Source of the DNA: Antilocapra americana
Lineage: Eukaryota; Chordata; Mammalia; Artiodactyla; Antilocapridae
Assembly: GCA_007570785.1 (NCBI GenBank)
Contig: ML662445.1
Span: 417,776 to 481,775 of the forward strand
Direction of reading: 5' to 3'
DNA length: 64,000 nt
The notes beneath the pieces were generated by a model that made no database searches, was not told the origin of the DNA, and saw nothing but the letters and a program-made list of their open reading frames with translations. Within the stretch, counting starts at the first letter, position 1, and each line of letters starts with the position of its first letter. Positions 26,066 through 36,400 of this stretch are shown piece by piece. The position numbers and the translations under genes were made by a program.

Positions 26066-26941
26066 TTGTTGATGTTAGTGGAATGTTAAAGATCCTATTA
26101 CTGTGCTACTGTCAGTTTCTCCCTTTATGTCTGTTAATATCTGCTTTCTGTATTTAGGTGCTACTGCATTGAATACGTATATATCTACCACTATTACATC
26201 TTTTTACTTGGGTGATACCTTGATCATTGTTTAATGTCATTCTTTGTTACTTGTTACAGTCTATCTTAACGTCTGTTTTGTCTAGTATTACATTGGCTTT
26301 ATTTCCATTTCTGTTTTCATGGAATAAATTTTGTCTATCCCCTTTCAATCTGTGTGTGTCTTTAGATATAAAGTGAGTCTCCTGCAGCCTATATATGGCT
26401 CTTGTTTTTGTAGGCATTCAGCCATTCTGCATCTTTTGATTGGAGGATTTAGTCCATTTACATTGAGAGTAATTATTGATAGGTACATATTTATTGTCAT
26501 TTTAGTTAATTTTGAGCTGTTTTGTAGCTCTTTTTTGATCCTTTCTTCTTTTATTCCTTTGTCTTTTGATAGCATTTTTAGCGTTATGTTTAGAAAACTT
26601 TCTCTTTTGTTTGCATTATAGGGTTTTGATTTATGGTTACCATGAGGGATTATAAGTTGTTGATCTCACTATTCCAAACACATTTAAACAACCCTGCATT
26701 TTAACTCCCCTCCCCCACAATTACTGTTTTGACATCACATTTCACATATTTTTTGTTTTTCTGTCCCTTAACTACCCATTGCAGGTACAGATGATTGCAC
26801 TGCTCTCGTCTTTTAACTTTCCTACTACCATTTTATGTGGTAGGTCTACTATCTTTCCTATATATATGGTTTTACTGGTGAGCTTTCTTCCTTTCATAGT
26901 TTTCATGTTTCTAGTTGTGGTCTTTTCTTCTTTGCTTAAAG

Positions 26942-27386
26942 TGTTATGCCCAGGTCGTGATCCCCACAAATCACCAGGAGGCCGTTCACCGATGCAAGCA
27001 CAAGAGGGAATTTATTGCAGACCCGGGTCTGGACTGCACGCACACACACACCGACACAGTGGAGTGAGAGCAGCAGCCCTGAGCCGCATGGTACAAGGCT
27101 TTTAAAGGGAGAGGACAAAGGGAAAATGGCTACAGGTGGGGTGAGGTATCTTGGTGCTCTGTGATTAGTCAGGACAGGAGGGGAGGTCAGGGGCTTTACG
27201 CGTGCTAGCCCTTGATAGGTATATTCAATGGCAAGCAGTTCCCTGACTGGCACATCCCCAGCACACTATGATTGGTCAGTCCAGGGTAGTGACCTGGGGG
27301 TGGGGGAACCTGGGCGCTGCCCTCCATCGCAAGACAGCGGCTCCCCTTTTCTTCTTTTCTTAAGACGGAGTCACCTAGGCTCCACA
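26942..27386 (-). mobile_element. Solo LTR of an endogenous retrovirus
   Basis: This 445-bp segment interrupts L1 and is bounded by TG and CA with AAAG on each side (26,938-26,941 and 27,387-27,390). On the minus strand it has a TTTAAAAG promoter-like box and an AATAAA about 60 bases before its 3' end. No internal retroviral gene is present, so it is a recombined single LTR. The 4-bp duplication suggests a class I element; the family is not named. Confidence 0.8.
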
Positions 27387-28419
27387 AAAGAAGTCCTTTT
27401 AACATTTCTTGTAAGGCTGGTTTCATGGTGCTGAACTCTTTTAGCTTTTGCCTAGCTGTAAAATTTTGATCTCCATCAGATCTGAATGAAAACCTTGCCA
27501 AGTAGAATATTCTTGGTTGTAGGTTTTTCCCTTTCATCACTTTAAATATATGGTGCCACTCCCTTCTGGTTTGCAGAGTTTCTGCTGAAAAGTTCCTTGT
27601 GTGTTGCTTTTGCCTTTAATATTAATGCTGCCATTAAAATTTCCGCCATTAATATTCTCTTTATCTTAATTTCTGCCACATTGATTACAAATCATCTTGG
27701 TGTGGTCCTCATTGGATTAATCCTGCATCGGCTTTCTACTTCCTGGACCTGGATATCTGCTTCCTTTCCCAAGTTTGGGAAGTTTTCAGCTAGTATATCT
27801 TAAATGTATTTTCAGCCCTTTTTTCTCTTTCTGGGACCCCTTTGATGAAAATGTTAGTACAGTTGATATTATCCCAGAGACCTCTTTAACTGTCCTCATT
27901 TCATTTTTTTCTGTTCAGCTTCCACTACTCTGATTTCCACTACTCTGTCTTCCAGCTCACTGATCCAAACCTGCTGTTGATTCTTTCTAGTGTATTTTCA
28001 TTTTAGTTATTGTATGTCTCTGATTGTTCTTTATATTTTCTTTCTCCTTGTTTAAAACTTCTAACTTTTGAATCTGCTCATCCATTCTTCTCCCAAGTTC
28101 TTTGATTACCTTTATAAGCATTACCATGAGCTATTTACCAGGTAAACTGCTTATCTCTATTTCTCTTTGCTCTTCTGAGTTTTTTTCCCCCCATTTGGGA
28201 TCTGTTCCTCTATTGCATCATTTTGCCTAATTTGCTATTTTTATTTCTGTGTATCTCATATGTTGGTCACATTTCCTGATCTTAGAGAAGCAGCCTTTTT
28301 TAGGAGATGTCATACGTTCTCCACAGCACACACCTCTCTGGTCACCAGAGCTATACACTGCCTGAGGGCCTGTGGGTCCTTCTGTTGCAGTGGGATGACT
28401 CTATGGGCAGTCTGGTAGG

Positions 28420-29260
28420 TGCAGCTGGCCCCGTCTAGTGGTTTGCCAGGCTCTACTTTGTGTGGAGACTGCTGGCCTCTGGGGGCAGAGCCAGGTCACA
28501 AGGTGGCTGGCTGCAGAACCCTGGCTGCTCGCAGGTCTAGTGCTCACTGTTGGGCAGAGCCTGGTTCCAGGGTGGATGGTTGCAGAACCAGATTTCCTGG
28601 ATCTAGTGTTGGCCTGTTGGTGGGTAGGTTCTCCAGTATCCCAAAGCTGATACTGGCCTGCTGGTGACTGAGACTTTCTCCTATGGCAGCTAGCTGAGGA
28701 CTCTAAGGTATCTCAGAGCTGCTGTTGGCTTTAAGGTGAGTGATTCTAGGGACTGGGAGTCCACGGGCTAGTTCTGGCTCACTGGTGGGTGAAGCCAGGT
28801 CCTGGGGCCGCTCACTGAAAGGCCATTGGGGTTTCATAGAAGGCTTCATCCCACTGGTGGAGGGTGGGGGCTGGGGGGGTGACGACTGGATCCTGAGATA
28901 TCCTGAGACTGTTGCCAGCTTGCTGATGGCCCGAGACCTGATAAGGCAAGCTGCAGTGATCCTATGGCCAGTGTCCACCCACTGGCGGGTGAAGCTGGGT
29001 CCTGGGGTCTCTGGCTGCAGTGTTCCTTGGGCTGGTGGCCAGGGCCCAGGGGGCTCTGAGGCTCATTGGTGAGCAGAGCTGAGTCCTGGAGTCTCTAGCT
29101 GCAATGCTTCTAGGGGAACAGGATGTAGCTCCAGCGTGTGGTTCCAGGGCCTTCTGGTGGAGAAGGTATTTGCAGGAGTGGCTGTGGACTCAGGGAGTCT
29201 TTAGGCAACCTGCATGCTGGTAGGTGGGGCTGTGTCCCTGCCCAACTCCCAGTACTGGTG
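28420..29260 (-). repeat. Degenerate tandem units in the L1 5'UTR
   Basis: GGTGGGTGAAGCCAGGTCCT-like wording recurs roughly every 65-90 bases (near 28,490, 28,553, 28,618, 28,783, 28,983, 29,067 and 29,215). It lies at the 5' end of the minus-strand L1, where promoter monomers are expected. Confidence 0.6.
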
Positions 29261-29579
29261 CCTACAGACTGTTGGGCAGAAGAGGAGCTAATAAGCTAAA
29301 GGGAGAAGTCAAAGATGGCACTTTCTAGTGCTAGAGTCCACGTGGCAGAATGAGTTCCCCTAAATGGCTGTCACCAGCATCTGTGTCCCTAGGGTGATCT
29401 GCAGTCACCTACCTACCTACCCAGGAGACTGTCTGAGATCAACAGGTGGGTCTGTCCCAGCCTCCTTTCATATTACTGCTTCTGGGTTCTGGAGCATGTA
29501 AAATTACATTGTGTCTTAATTAAGCTTGTCATCTTGGGTCTCTTTGACTTCTTCTTACTTAGAGTTCATTGAGCATGGG

Positions 29580-30150
29580 CATTTACATTTGCACATTTCA
29601 TCAAATTTGGAAGTTTTTAGACTTTATTTCTTCAAATAGTTCCTCCACCCGTTTCTCTTCTGAGACTCGCACAAGTTACATGTCAGTTTGCTTAATGGTG
29701 TCCAGATGATTGCTTAGGCTCTGTTCACTTTTCTTTAACCTTTTGTTGTTCTTCCTCAGAAAGGATAATTTCTACTGTCCTGTCTTCAAGTTCACTATTT
29801 CCTTCTTCTGAGTGCTCAAAACTGCCTTGGAATCCCCCATTCACTATTTTCCATTATTGTAATTTCATCTCTAGAATTTCTATTTAGTTTCCTTTTAGGT
29901 TTTCTGTCTCTCTACTGATATTTCCATTTTGTTCACACATTGTTTTCTTGACTTGCCCTATATCTTTTTGTTTGTTTTTGATCATGTCTTAGGCCATTGT
30001 TTTAAAGTCTTTGTCTAATAAATCTGCCATCAGGTTGTTTCAGGGATAGTTTCTGTTATGGTTTTCCTTTGAGTTGGGGCACACACTTGTTTCTTTGTAG
30101 GCTTTGTGATTTTCTGTTGTTGCTGAACAATGGGGATTCATAATGTGGTA
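29580..30150 (-). mobile_element. Second, older L1 fragment
   Basis: T-rich text (TTATTTCTTCAAATAGTTCC, GTCTTCAAGTTCACTATTTC, TAATAAATCTGCCATCAGG) resembles the minus strand of the ORF1 or 5' region of an old mammalian L1. Confidence 0.55.
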
Positions 30151-31244
30151 GCTCTGGAAATTAGATTGTACCCCTTCCCCAGGATTTGCTATGGTTGTTT
30201 TTGTTTCTTTGTTTGTTTTTAATTGTTGTAGACTGTCTTTGTGCTGAGTATCAGCATTAAAGTGTGAACTTAAGGTCTTCTAAGCTCCTTTCTGGGCCTT
30301 TCCTTGAGCATGCACAGTCACTTTCTAACTTTCCCTAAATATGCAGCTACTTTTAATGTCCTAGACTTTAAGCTTTGGCTCCCAAAATGGGAAAAGGTAA
30401 AAAAATGAAGGGAGAGAAAGGGTGCCAGCCCTCTCACTCTCTGGGATGCTCCTTCAGGTGGAAGGAGAAGGGCCTGTAACAACACAGGGAGGTGCAGCAA
30501 TAGCCACCCACCCATCCACACCTCTGTGATGAGAAGGAGCAATCAGCAGTCAGAGCAGATACCTGATGTGTGGAGGATATGTCCCGCAAACTGCAGGATC
30601 AGTGCGTAGCTGCCTGCCAGGGTGCTGGGGGTGGACAAGGCAGCTGCTACTGTGCTAAGAGTTGAAATTACCCAGAATCGACTGCCATTAGCATCTAGCT
30701 CTTCCCTGGGAGTTGAGCCTTCAACAGACTCTCAAGTACCCAATTAGTTACATCAGACAGACTCTGCCCCTGCAATTGTTGTCCAGGAGGGGGGCCATTC
30801 CTGGTGTCCCTGCTCCACTGTCACTGCAGAATCCAGTCAGGCACATTTAAACCTTGCATCTATTGTTAATTGTCTTAACCTTTCAACCATTCTGGTGGTT
30901 GCCTGTAGAGCTGAATTTAGGGAGGTGATTTTGCTTGAACTTGGCATCCAACATTTGCCTGGTGAATATTGTTGGGCCAGTTTGGCTGATGGCAGGATTG
31001 CTGTGGGCTCATCAAAACCACTAGCGAAGTTATTGCAGTAGCCTGCATGTCATCCAGGAAGCTGAGACTCTCCCAAAAGCTGACGTGTGACAAAATGAAT
31101 TGATGATTCAGCTCCAAGGCATGTGTGGGAGCTTTGTGTTTTAGTTAGTTCTTTACACCATTTTATTTGCTCACCGTCTCACACAACACATCAGGGAGAG
31201 TGCCCCCTATCTGTGCTCTCACTGTCCCCTCTCTGCTCTTCCAG
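30151..31244 (+). other. Last 1.1 kb of the PARD6G intron
   Basis: Unique sequence leading to the polypyrimidine tract and acceptor at 31,244. No other feature seen. Confidence 0.6.
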
Positions 31245-32065
31245 AAGAGGCTGAGCACTGCAGCTTCGGGGTGGGCTCGCTGTCCAGGAGGCGTCGCCCA
31301 CTGGCCCTGCGGGAGGACGGCCCCCGACGGCGCACACACCTGCACATCGGCCTGCCGCACGACTTCCGCCCCGTGTCCTCCATCATCGACGTGGACATCG
31401 TCCCCGAGACGCACCGCCGCGTGAGGCTGTACCGGCACGGCTGCCAGAAGCCCCTGGGCTTCTACATTCGCGACGGCACGAGCGTGCGTGTGGCCCCGCA
31501 GGGGCTGGAGAAGGTACCTGGCGTCTTCATCTCCCGCATGGTGCCTGGCGGCCTTGCCGAGAGCACCGGGCTGCTGGCAGTGGATGACGAGGTCCTGGAG
31601 GTGAACGGGATCGAGGTGGCTGGGAAGACACTGGACCAGGTCACGGACATGATGATCGCCAACAGCCACAACCTCATCGTGACGGTCAAGCCCGCCAACC
31701 AAAGGAACAACGTGGTGCGGGGCAGCCGCGCCTCAGGCAGCTCCGGCCGCTCCTCGGACAGCACAGCCAGCCGCCACAGCCTGCCAGCAGCCCACGTCCT
31801 GCAGAACTTGCCCCCGGATGAGATGGAGAGCGACGAGGAGGCCGACGTGGTCCTCGAGGGCGTGCTAGAGCCCCGGCTAGGGCCCAGGCCACCTCCAGGC
31901 AACCTCGCGCGTGTCAACGGCGCAGGCCTGGTATCCGGCCTGCACAGCCCTGGGCGGGAGGGCAGCGTCCAGAGGCTTCTCAGCTCCCTCCGCTCTGACC
32001 CCCGCCACAGCCTGGCCCTGCCCCCAGGAGGGGTGGAGGAGCACGGGCCGGCGGTCACCCTGTAG
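31245..32065 (+). CDS. PARD6G: PARD6G terminal coding exon (partial gene)
   Basis: This is the last coding exon of PAR6 gamma, a cytoplasmic and junctional adaptor that links GTP-loaded CDC42/RAC to atypical PKC and PAR3 in cell polarity. A pyrimidine-rich tract ending CTCTTCCAG precedes 31,245. The first two bases complete a codon begun in the previous exon, and the frame then stays open to a TAG at 32,063-32,065. In order, the exon encodes an arginine-rich linker, the semi-CRIB stretch ([15 protein letters not shown]), the PDZ domain (PLGFYIRDG carboxylate-binding loop, then [17 protein letters not shown], then [19 protein letters not shown]), a Ser-rich and acidic tail, and the family C-terminus ending HGPAVTL. 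The N-terminal PB1 domain that binds aPKC is absent, as expected if it lies in earlier exons outside the window. The paralogues PARD6A and PARD6B are less likely, because the tail and the ADNP2 neighbour fit PARD6G. The frame is intact. Confidence 0.97.
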
Positions 32066-32417
32066 GGCCAAGTACCAGACAGCTCAGTTTACCAAGGAGA
32101 AATACTTCTATAATTTTATTCCAATTTTAAAATAAGAAAAAATTGTATACTTCACTCCACCTATTTGTTGTTTTTACTCATCCCTCCCTTTTCATCCATA
32201 ACCCTATTCTTTCTTTCAACTCGTGAACAGAAAAAACTATTTTTATAGAGTTTCTCTGTAGAACATAAAATTCACACACATGCACAGTCTATACTAGCCC
32301 AGGTGCAGGGTCCAGCACCTTTGAGAAGTGGTAGAAATGACTTAAGTGCAGAAAATATTTCATTTTTAAATTTTAAAAACATACTTTTTAAAATGAAGCC
32401 TTTAAATTACTTTTGTA

Positions 32418-32497
32418 TTGGATTGGCCAAAGATCTCATTCAGGTTTTTCTGTAAGATGCTATGGGAAAGCCCAAGGAAACTTTTTGGCCAACCCAG
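32418..32497. mobile_element. 80-bp mariner-type palindromic MITE
   Basis: The two arms start TTGGATTGGCC and end GGCCAACCCAG and are imperfect inverted complements across the whole 80 bp. The element is flanked by TA on both sides (32,416-32,417 and 32,498-32,499), the signature duplication of Tc1/mariner insertion. Size and design match MADE1-like miniatures. From memory, the arms resemble the ruminant mariner repeat that gave rise to the miR-2284/2285 hairpins. It lies in the PARD6G 3'UTR. Confidence 0.85.
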
Positions 32498-33319
32498 TAA
32501 ATAGTCCTCATGTTTTTACTGTGCTTCCTGCCGACTTGCACTGATCCTGCTGATGGGCCAGAAGGCTGTGAAGGCAGAATGTGGCAAGAAGGCAGAGACT
32601 GGAACTTAAGAGCAAGGTACACAAACTTGTCCTAAGCATGACTACAGAGGATGAATTTCAAAATCTCACAGGTGTAGTCCTGCCTCACATAGCCTGGTGG
32701 GTGTTGAACTCCCACAGCCTGCTGGGAGGAGAGAGCCCATGTGAAGCAGCCATGGTGGTCGCGGCAGGGGTTCACCCTGTGGGCAACTTCGTGAGGCCTT
32801 TGAAGGTGAATTTAACTTTGGAAGAGAGTGGAAGGTGCAGCTCACCATCTGTGATCAAAAGCCATTACCTACCCTGAGATAAACACCAGTCTGTTCCTGG
32901 GACTGTGACTCTGAGGGTGGTTATGATGTGATTCCATGAGGAATGGTGGCCAAGCCAGCCACACATCACTCAGGCCTCAGAGGCCTCAGCCATTTGGATA
33001 TATGCGTCCTGCATCTTTGCTTTTAAATAACAAGTCACATGAAATGTAAAGATTTTTAACACAGAGTGAATTCATTATCACTTCCCTTTGATATTCTACC
33101 AATATTTACATATTTAGTAATCTTAAAGGTTTATTCATGTTTCATCCAAATTTTATATGAAGTGTAGTTTCTGCTTGAACCCACTGTTGAGGAGAAAATA
33201 TTACACTTATCCTTTGAAAACTAAACTTTCACCCAAAAAAGTTTTCATGTAAATACAGGTAAATGTATTTTTGTAGGTTGCCGTTTGGGAAACTATGCAG
33301 CTGCTTCTCCTGTGGTCTA

Positions 33320-33333
33320 GCACCCCCTGCTGG
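33320..33333 (-). promoter_or_regulatory. CTCF-like motif
   Basis: CCAGCAGGGGGTGC on the minus strand matches the consensus CCASYAGRKGGCRS at 13 of 14 positions. It is in the PARD6G 3'UTR. Binding is inferred from the motif only. Confidence 0.45.
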
Positions 33334-34023
33334 TCAGTGGCAGAACTGACTTTATGGATGTCAGTTTGATAACAGACGTCAGTGTATCACAATGTTTTTA
33401 TTTCTCCTGAATTCATTAAGTGAGAAGAAAATTATTTTTCTTTTGGAAACTATTTATTGGACATAAGTAACTTTTACTGAGTAGCTGTGGCCTCCTGCAC
33501 CTTTGCTTTTGTTGTTTGTATGCCAGGATCACTGTCTGTTTTGGTCCTAAAATACAGGTAAGACCAAAGATGCTCCCCCTCTGAGGTCTAGGAACCCAAG
33601 TTTATGGGCTCCAATGAACTGTATGAGCATTTTGTGGCCCCAGGAGTAGGAAGTATTTCTTTTACTATGACAAGTGTCATAGAACCAAAACTCCAAGGCA
33701 AAGTTTCTATCATTAAGTTATTGCTGGTCATTGAATATCTTCTTAAAAACCTAGGTGTGTTACCAAGAAGGAAAGTTATATTTCTTACTGTATCTTAAGT
33801 TGTTAAACAAATGTGAATAATTTTTAAAGGAAAAAATGCTTATGCTGAGATTTGTGTGCTATTGTTCATAATTTTAGGAGTTACGAATTGTCTTGAGCAG
33901 CTGCTTGAGTGTATTTTTCTACCCAAGTCTATATTTCTGCAATTTTCTTCTTAAAAAAAAAAAGACCAAAAAAAAGCTATGTTGTATACATATTAAAGTT
34001 TTCTTGGTTTTTATATATCAAAG

Positions 34024-34029
34024 AATAAA
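34024..34029 (+). promoter_or_regulatory. Candidate PARD6G polyadenylation signal AATAAA
   Basis: A canonical hexamer sits about 1.96 kb after the stop codon, followed within 30 bases by T-rich sequence. It is the last good signal before dispersed repeats begin. Upstream alternatives may also be used. Confidence 0.5.
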
Positions 34030-34136
34030 AACTCTTTCTTTGCTTTTAATATTTTCCAGCTGGTTCTAAATATCAGAGAGAATGTGTGTCAACAATCAAC
34101 AGAGATAAACTTACCCTCTGTATCAAACACCTCTAA

Positions 34137-34255
34137 TGTTTACCAAGTGCCTCTCATGTGCCAGGTTTGTTCCCTTAATGTTCATACATTCTTCACAGGC
34201 AAGCAGCAGTAGCCCCATTTTACAGAGGGAAAAATGGACTCAGACTGAAGTAGGC
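34137..34255 (+). mobile_element. MIR SINE remnant
   Basis: ACCAAGTGCCTCTCATGTGC, then CCCCATTTTACAGAGGGAAA, is characteristic of the MIR core in this orientation. It starts about 100 bases past the inferred PARD6G poly(A) site. Confidence 0.7.
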
Positions 34256-35519
34256 AGTAGGGCATTTCAAATGACAGATTGCACTCATATTTGAGAGGAG
34301 GTGGTTGTGTCTTAGGTCCAGAACCTTCTTTGGAAGTCAATATGAAAAAGCTTTTCTGTAAAACTAACCATGCAGCTTTTTGAAAATATACCCTGGTTTG
34401 CAAAATTTCCAATAACACTATCCATTTAGTAATGTCAAAGATAAATACATCAAGATCCACTCATGCTGTAAATTACAAATGCCAAGGTGACGGCAGCAAG
34501 CACCAACAATTCCTGGGAGAAATAGCACATATGCTTTACCAGCGTGAGGCAGTGCACTACACCCTCCCTGATGCTGGGCTAAAGACAGCCCCTTCCATTG
34601 GGAGGGGACACCAGCAGCGCTTCTAGAGTGACCCCACACCCGTGAGGGGCAGCTGGGGAGGCGGGTACTGAGGCTGGATCCATGCTCTGAGTTGACTCAG
34701 GGGTGGAGTCAGAGATGTAGGGGCACATACCTGGCTGACCAGCTGGGGAGTGCAGGTCATGTGACCTTGTAGTGACGCATGTTGCCAGCCCCAGAGCCTG
34801 CAACACCTCAGGAGAACCAGCCGACAAGGAGACCCTGTCCACCAATCAGTGGTTATGTAGTATCTCAGTTTTACACAGAGTATCCAAAGACCAGCAGTGG
34901 CATCTTGTGGTAAGTCATAAACATATATGGAAAATGCTGGTACTAAGATCCTAATTTAATATCAGGTAACCTTCAAACAGTATTTCCTGACGGGCAGAAA
35001 TACTATTCGGTGACTGACTTTTTCTTCCAATACCACACCTACTCCTTTCTGCCTGTGACATCAACTTGCTACATATTTCTTATCCCAAAGACCTTCCAAG
35101 TCAACACACAAGTTCCTTTTCCATGTATCCTCACTTATCTTATTTTCTTCAGGATCTTCATAGAAAGATAACTTTCAGGGATTGAGAACTTAGCTTTACC
35201 AGACAGTTTCCTAAGGAATGGTCCCCTCTCCAGGAAACAAGCACCGTTTTGCATGTTCCCTTTCCCAGGGAGCTTTGTAAGGAAACATTTATTGAGTTGA
35301 ACCCTCTTGACCCCAAGCTAGTGTGCCGGGGGAAGAGCTCTCTCCACGCAAGTGTTGCTCCCAGTGGATCCAGTGATTGCATCAAACACATGTGTTTCAT
35401 GACAAACCAAGGGTCTGCTTTATTGCTCCAGAACCAAATCACAGTCTTCATACAAGCCCACCCACATGAACTGAATATAAACTGAAGCAACTACCAGGGA
35501 AGCACTGCAAATTACACAC
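34256..35519. other. Intergenic unique sequence
   Basis: No gene, RNA or clear repeat seen between the MIR remnant and the minisatellite. Confidence 0.5.
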
Positions 35520-35975
35520 AGAATGGAATATTACTGTACACACACACACACACAAATGGAATATTGCTACACACACAATGGAACATTACTGTACATATAC
35601 ACATAATGGAATATTACTACATACACACAATGGAATATTACTACACACACACACAATGGGATATTACTACACACACAATGGGATATTACTACACACACAC
35701 AATGGAATATTACTGTACACATACAATGGAATATTACTACACATACACAATGGAATATTACTACACAAACACACAATGGGATATTATTGTACACACACAC
35801 ACAATGGACTATTACTGTACATACACACACAATGGGATATTACTACACACACACACAGTGGGATATTACATGCACACATAGTGGAATATTACTATACACA
35901 CACAATGGAATATTACTACACACACACAATGGAATATTACCCCACACACACACATACACAATGGAATATTACTCA
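35520..35975. repeat. Minisatellite of AATGGAATATTACT plus (AC)n
   Basis: About 18 units, 22-34 bp each, alternate AATGG(A/G)ATATTACT with a variable ACACAC run. The last unit runs straight into CAGTCATAAGAAAAAAAAGG, which is ordinary L1 3' sequence, so the array appears to have grown from that L1. Open frames with repeating Tyr/His/Thr are by-products. Confidence 0.93.
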
Positions 35976-36400
35976 GTCATAAGAAAAAAAAGGAGTTACC
36001 GCCATTTGCAGCAATGCAGGAGGACCTAGAAAATACACTTAGTGAAATAAATCAGATGGAAAAAGACAAATGCTGTACGATATTTATTTCTGGAATTAAA
36101 ACTAATGAATGTATATATCAAAACCAAAACAGACTCACAGATAGAAAAAACAAACTAGTGGTTACCACTGGGGAGAGGGAAATGGGGAGGAGCATGTTAG
36201 CAGGATGGGGCTAAGTTATAGAAACTACTGTGTACAAAATTCATAACCAGCAAGGATATATTGTATAACACAGGGAATTATAATCATTACTTTGTAATAA
36301 TTTTTAGTGGGGTATAATCTATAAAAATATGTATTCACTATGTTGTACACTTGAAACTAATGTAATATTGTAAATCTATACTTCAAAAACAGCAGCAAGA
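35960..36400 (+). mobile_element. L1 3'UTR, plus strand
   Basis: AATGGAATATTACTCAGTCA, TGGTTACCACTGGGGAGAGG, ATTGTATAACACAGGGAATT and TTGTACACTTGAAACTAATG are the standard ruminant L1 3' landmarks, in order. Confidence 0.85.

Larger units (their letters stand above)
20885..29500 (-). mobile_element. Long minus-strand L1, interrupted by three later insertions
   Basis: From left to right it runs 3' to 5': ORF2 reverse-transcriptase end (20,885-21,690), more ORF2 (24,913-25,857 and 26,066-26,941), the ORF2 start and ORF1 zone (27,391-about 28,290) and a GC-rich 5'UTR (about 28,300-29,460). The order agrees with mammalian L1. Frames are destroyed by stops and indels. The 3'UTR is missing on the left. 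Interruptions are a BovB (21,691-24,903), a Bov-A2 (25,858-26,065) and a solo LTR (26,942-27,386). It lies antisense to PARD6G. Confidence 0.85.
1..31244 (+). other. PARD6G: Presumed PARD6G intron upstream of the last exon
   Basis: Everything left of the PARD6G acceptor reads as non-coding: GC-rich unique DNA mixed with dispersed and tandem repeats. I looked for the preceding exon, which should encode the end of the PB1 domain, and did not recognise it. The interval is therefore probably one intron, possibly the 3' part of a larger one. Open frames here, such as a 251-codon one at 13,162-13,917 on the minus strand, are compositionally ordinary GC-rich frames with no recognisable domain. Confidence 0.7.
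32066..34050 (+). other. PARD6G: PARD6G 3' untranslated region (end inferred)
   Basis: AT-rich sequence follows the PARD6G stop with no other gene. The best poly(A) signal is AATAAA at 34,024-34,029, preceded by an ATTAAA near 33,993. Cleavage about 20 bases later would give a 3'UTR of roughly 2 kb. It carries an 80-bp mariner-type palindrome (32,418-32,497) and a CTCF-like motif (33,320-33,333). A MIR-like remnant begins soon after the inferred end. The end point is inferred, because no transcript evidence is available here. Confidence 0.6.

Noticed and set aside
31462..32058. 198-codon frame antisense to the PARD6G exon
   Set aside because: It is a shadow of the GC-rich coding exon; the sense frame is the recognised protein.
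35564..35982. 134-codon Tyr/His/Thr repeat protein
   Set aside because: The frame is created by the AATGGAATATTACT minisatellite; no start context or homologue.
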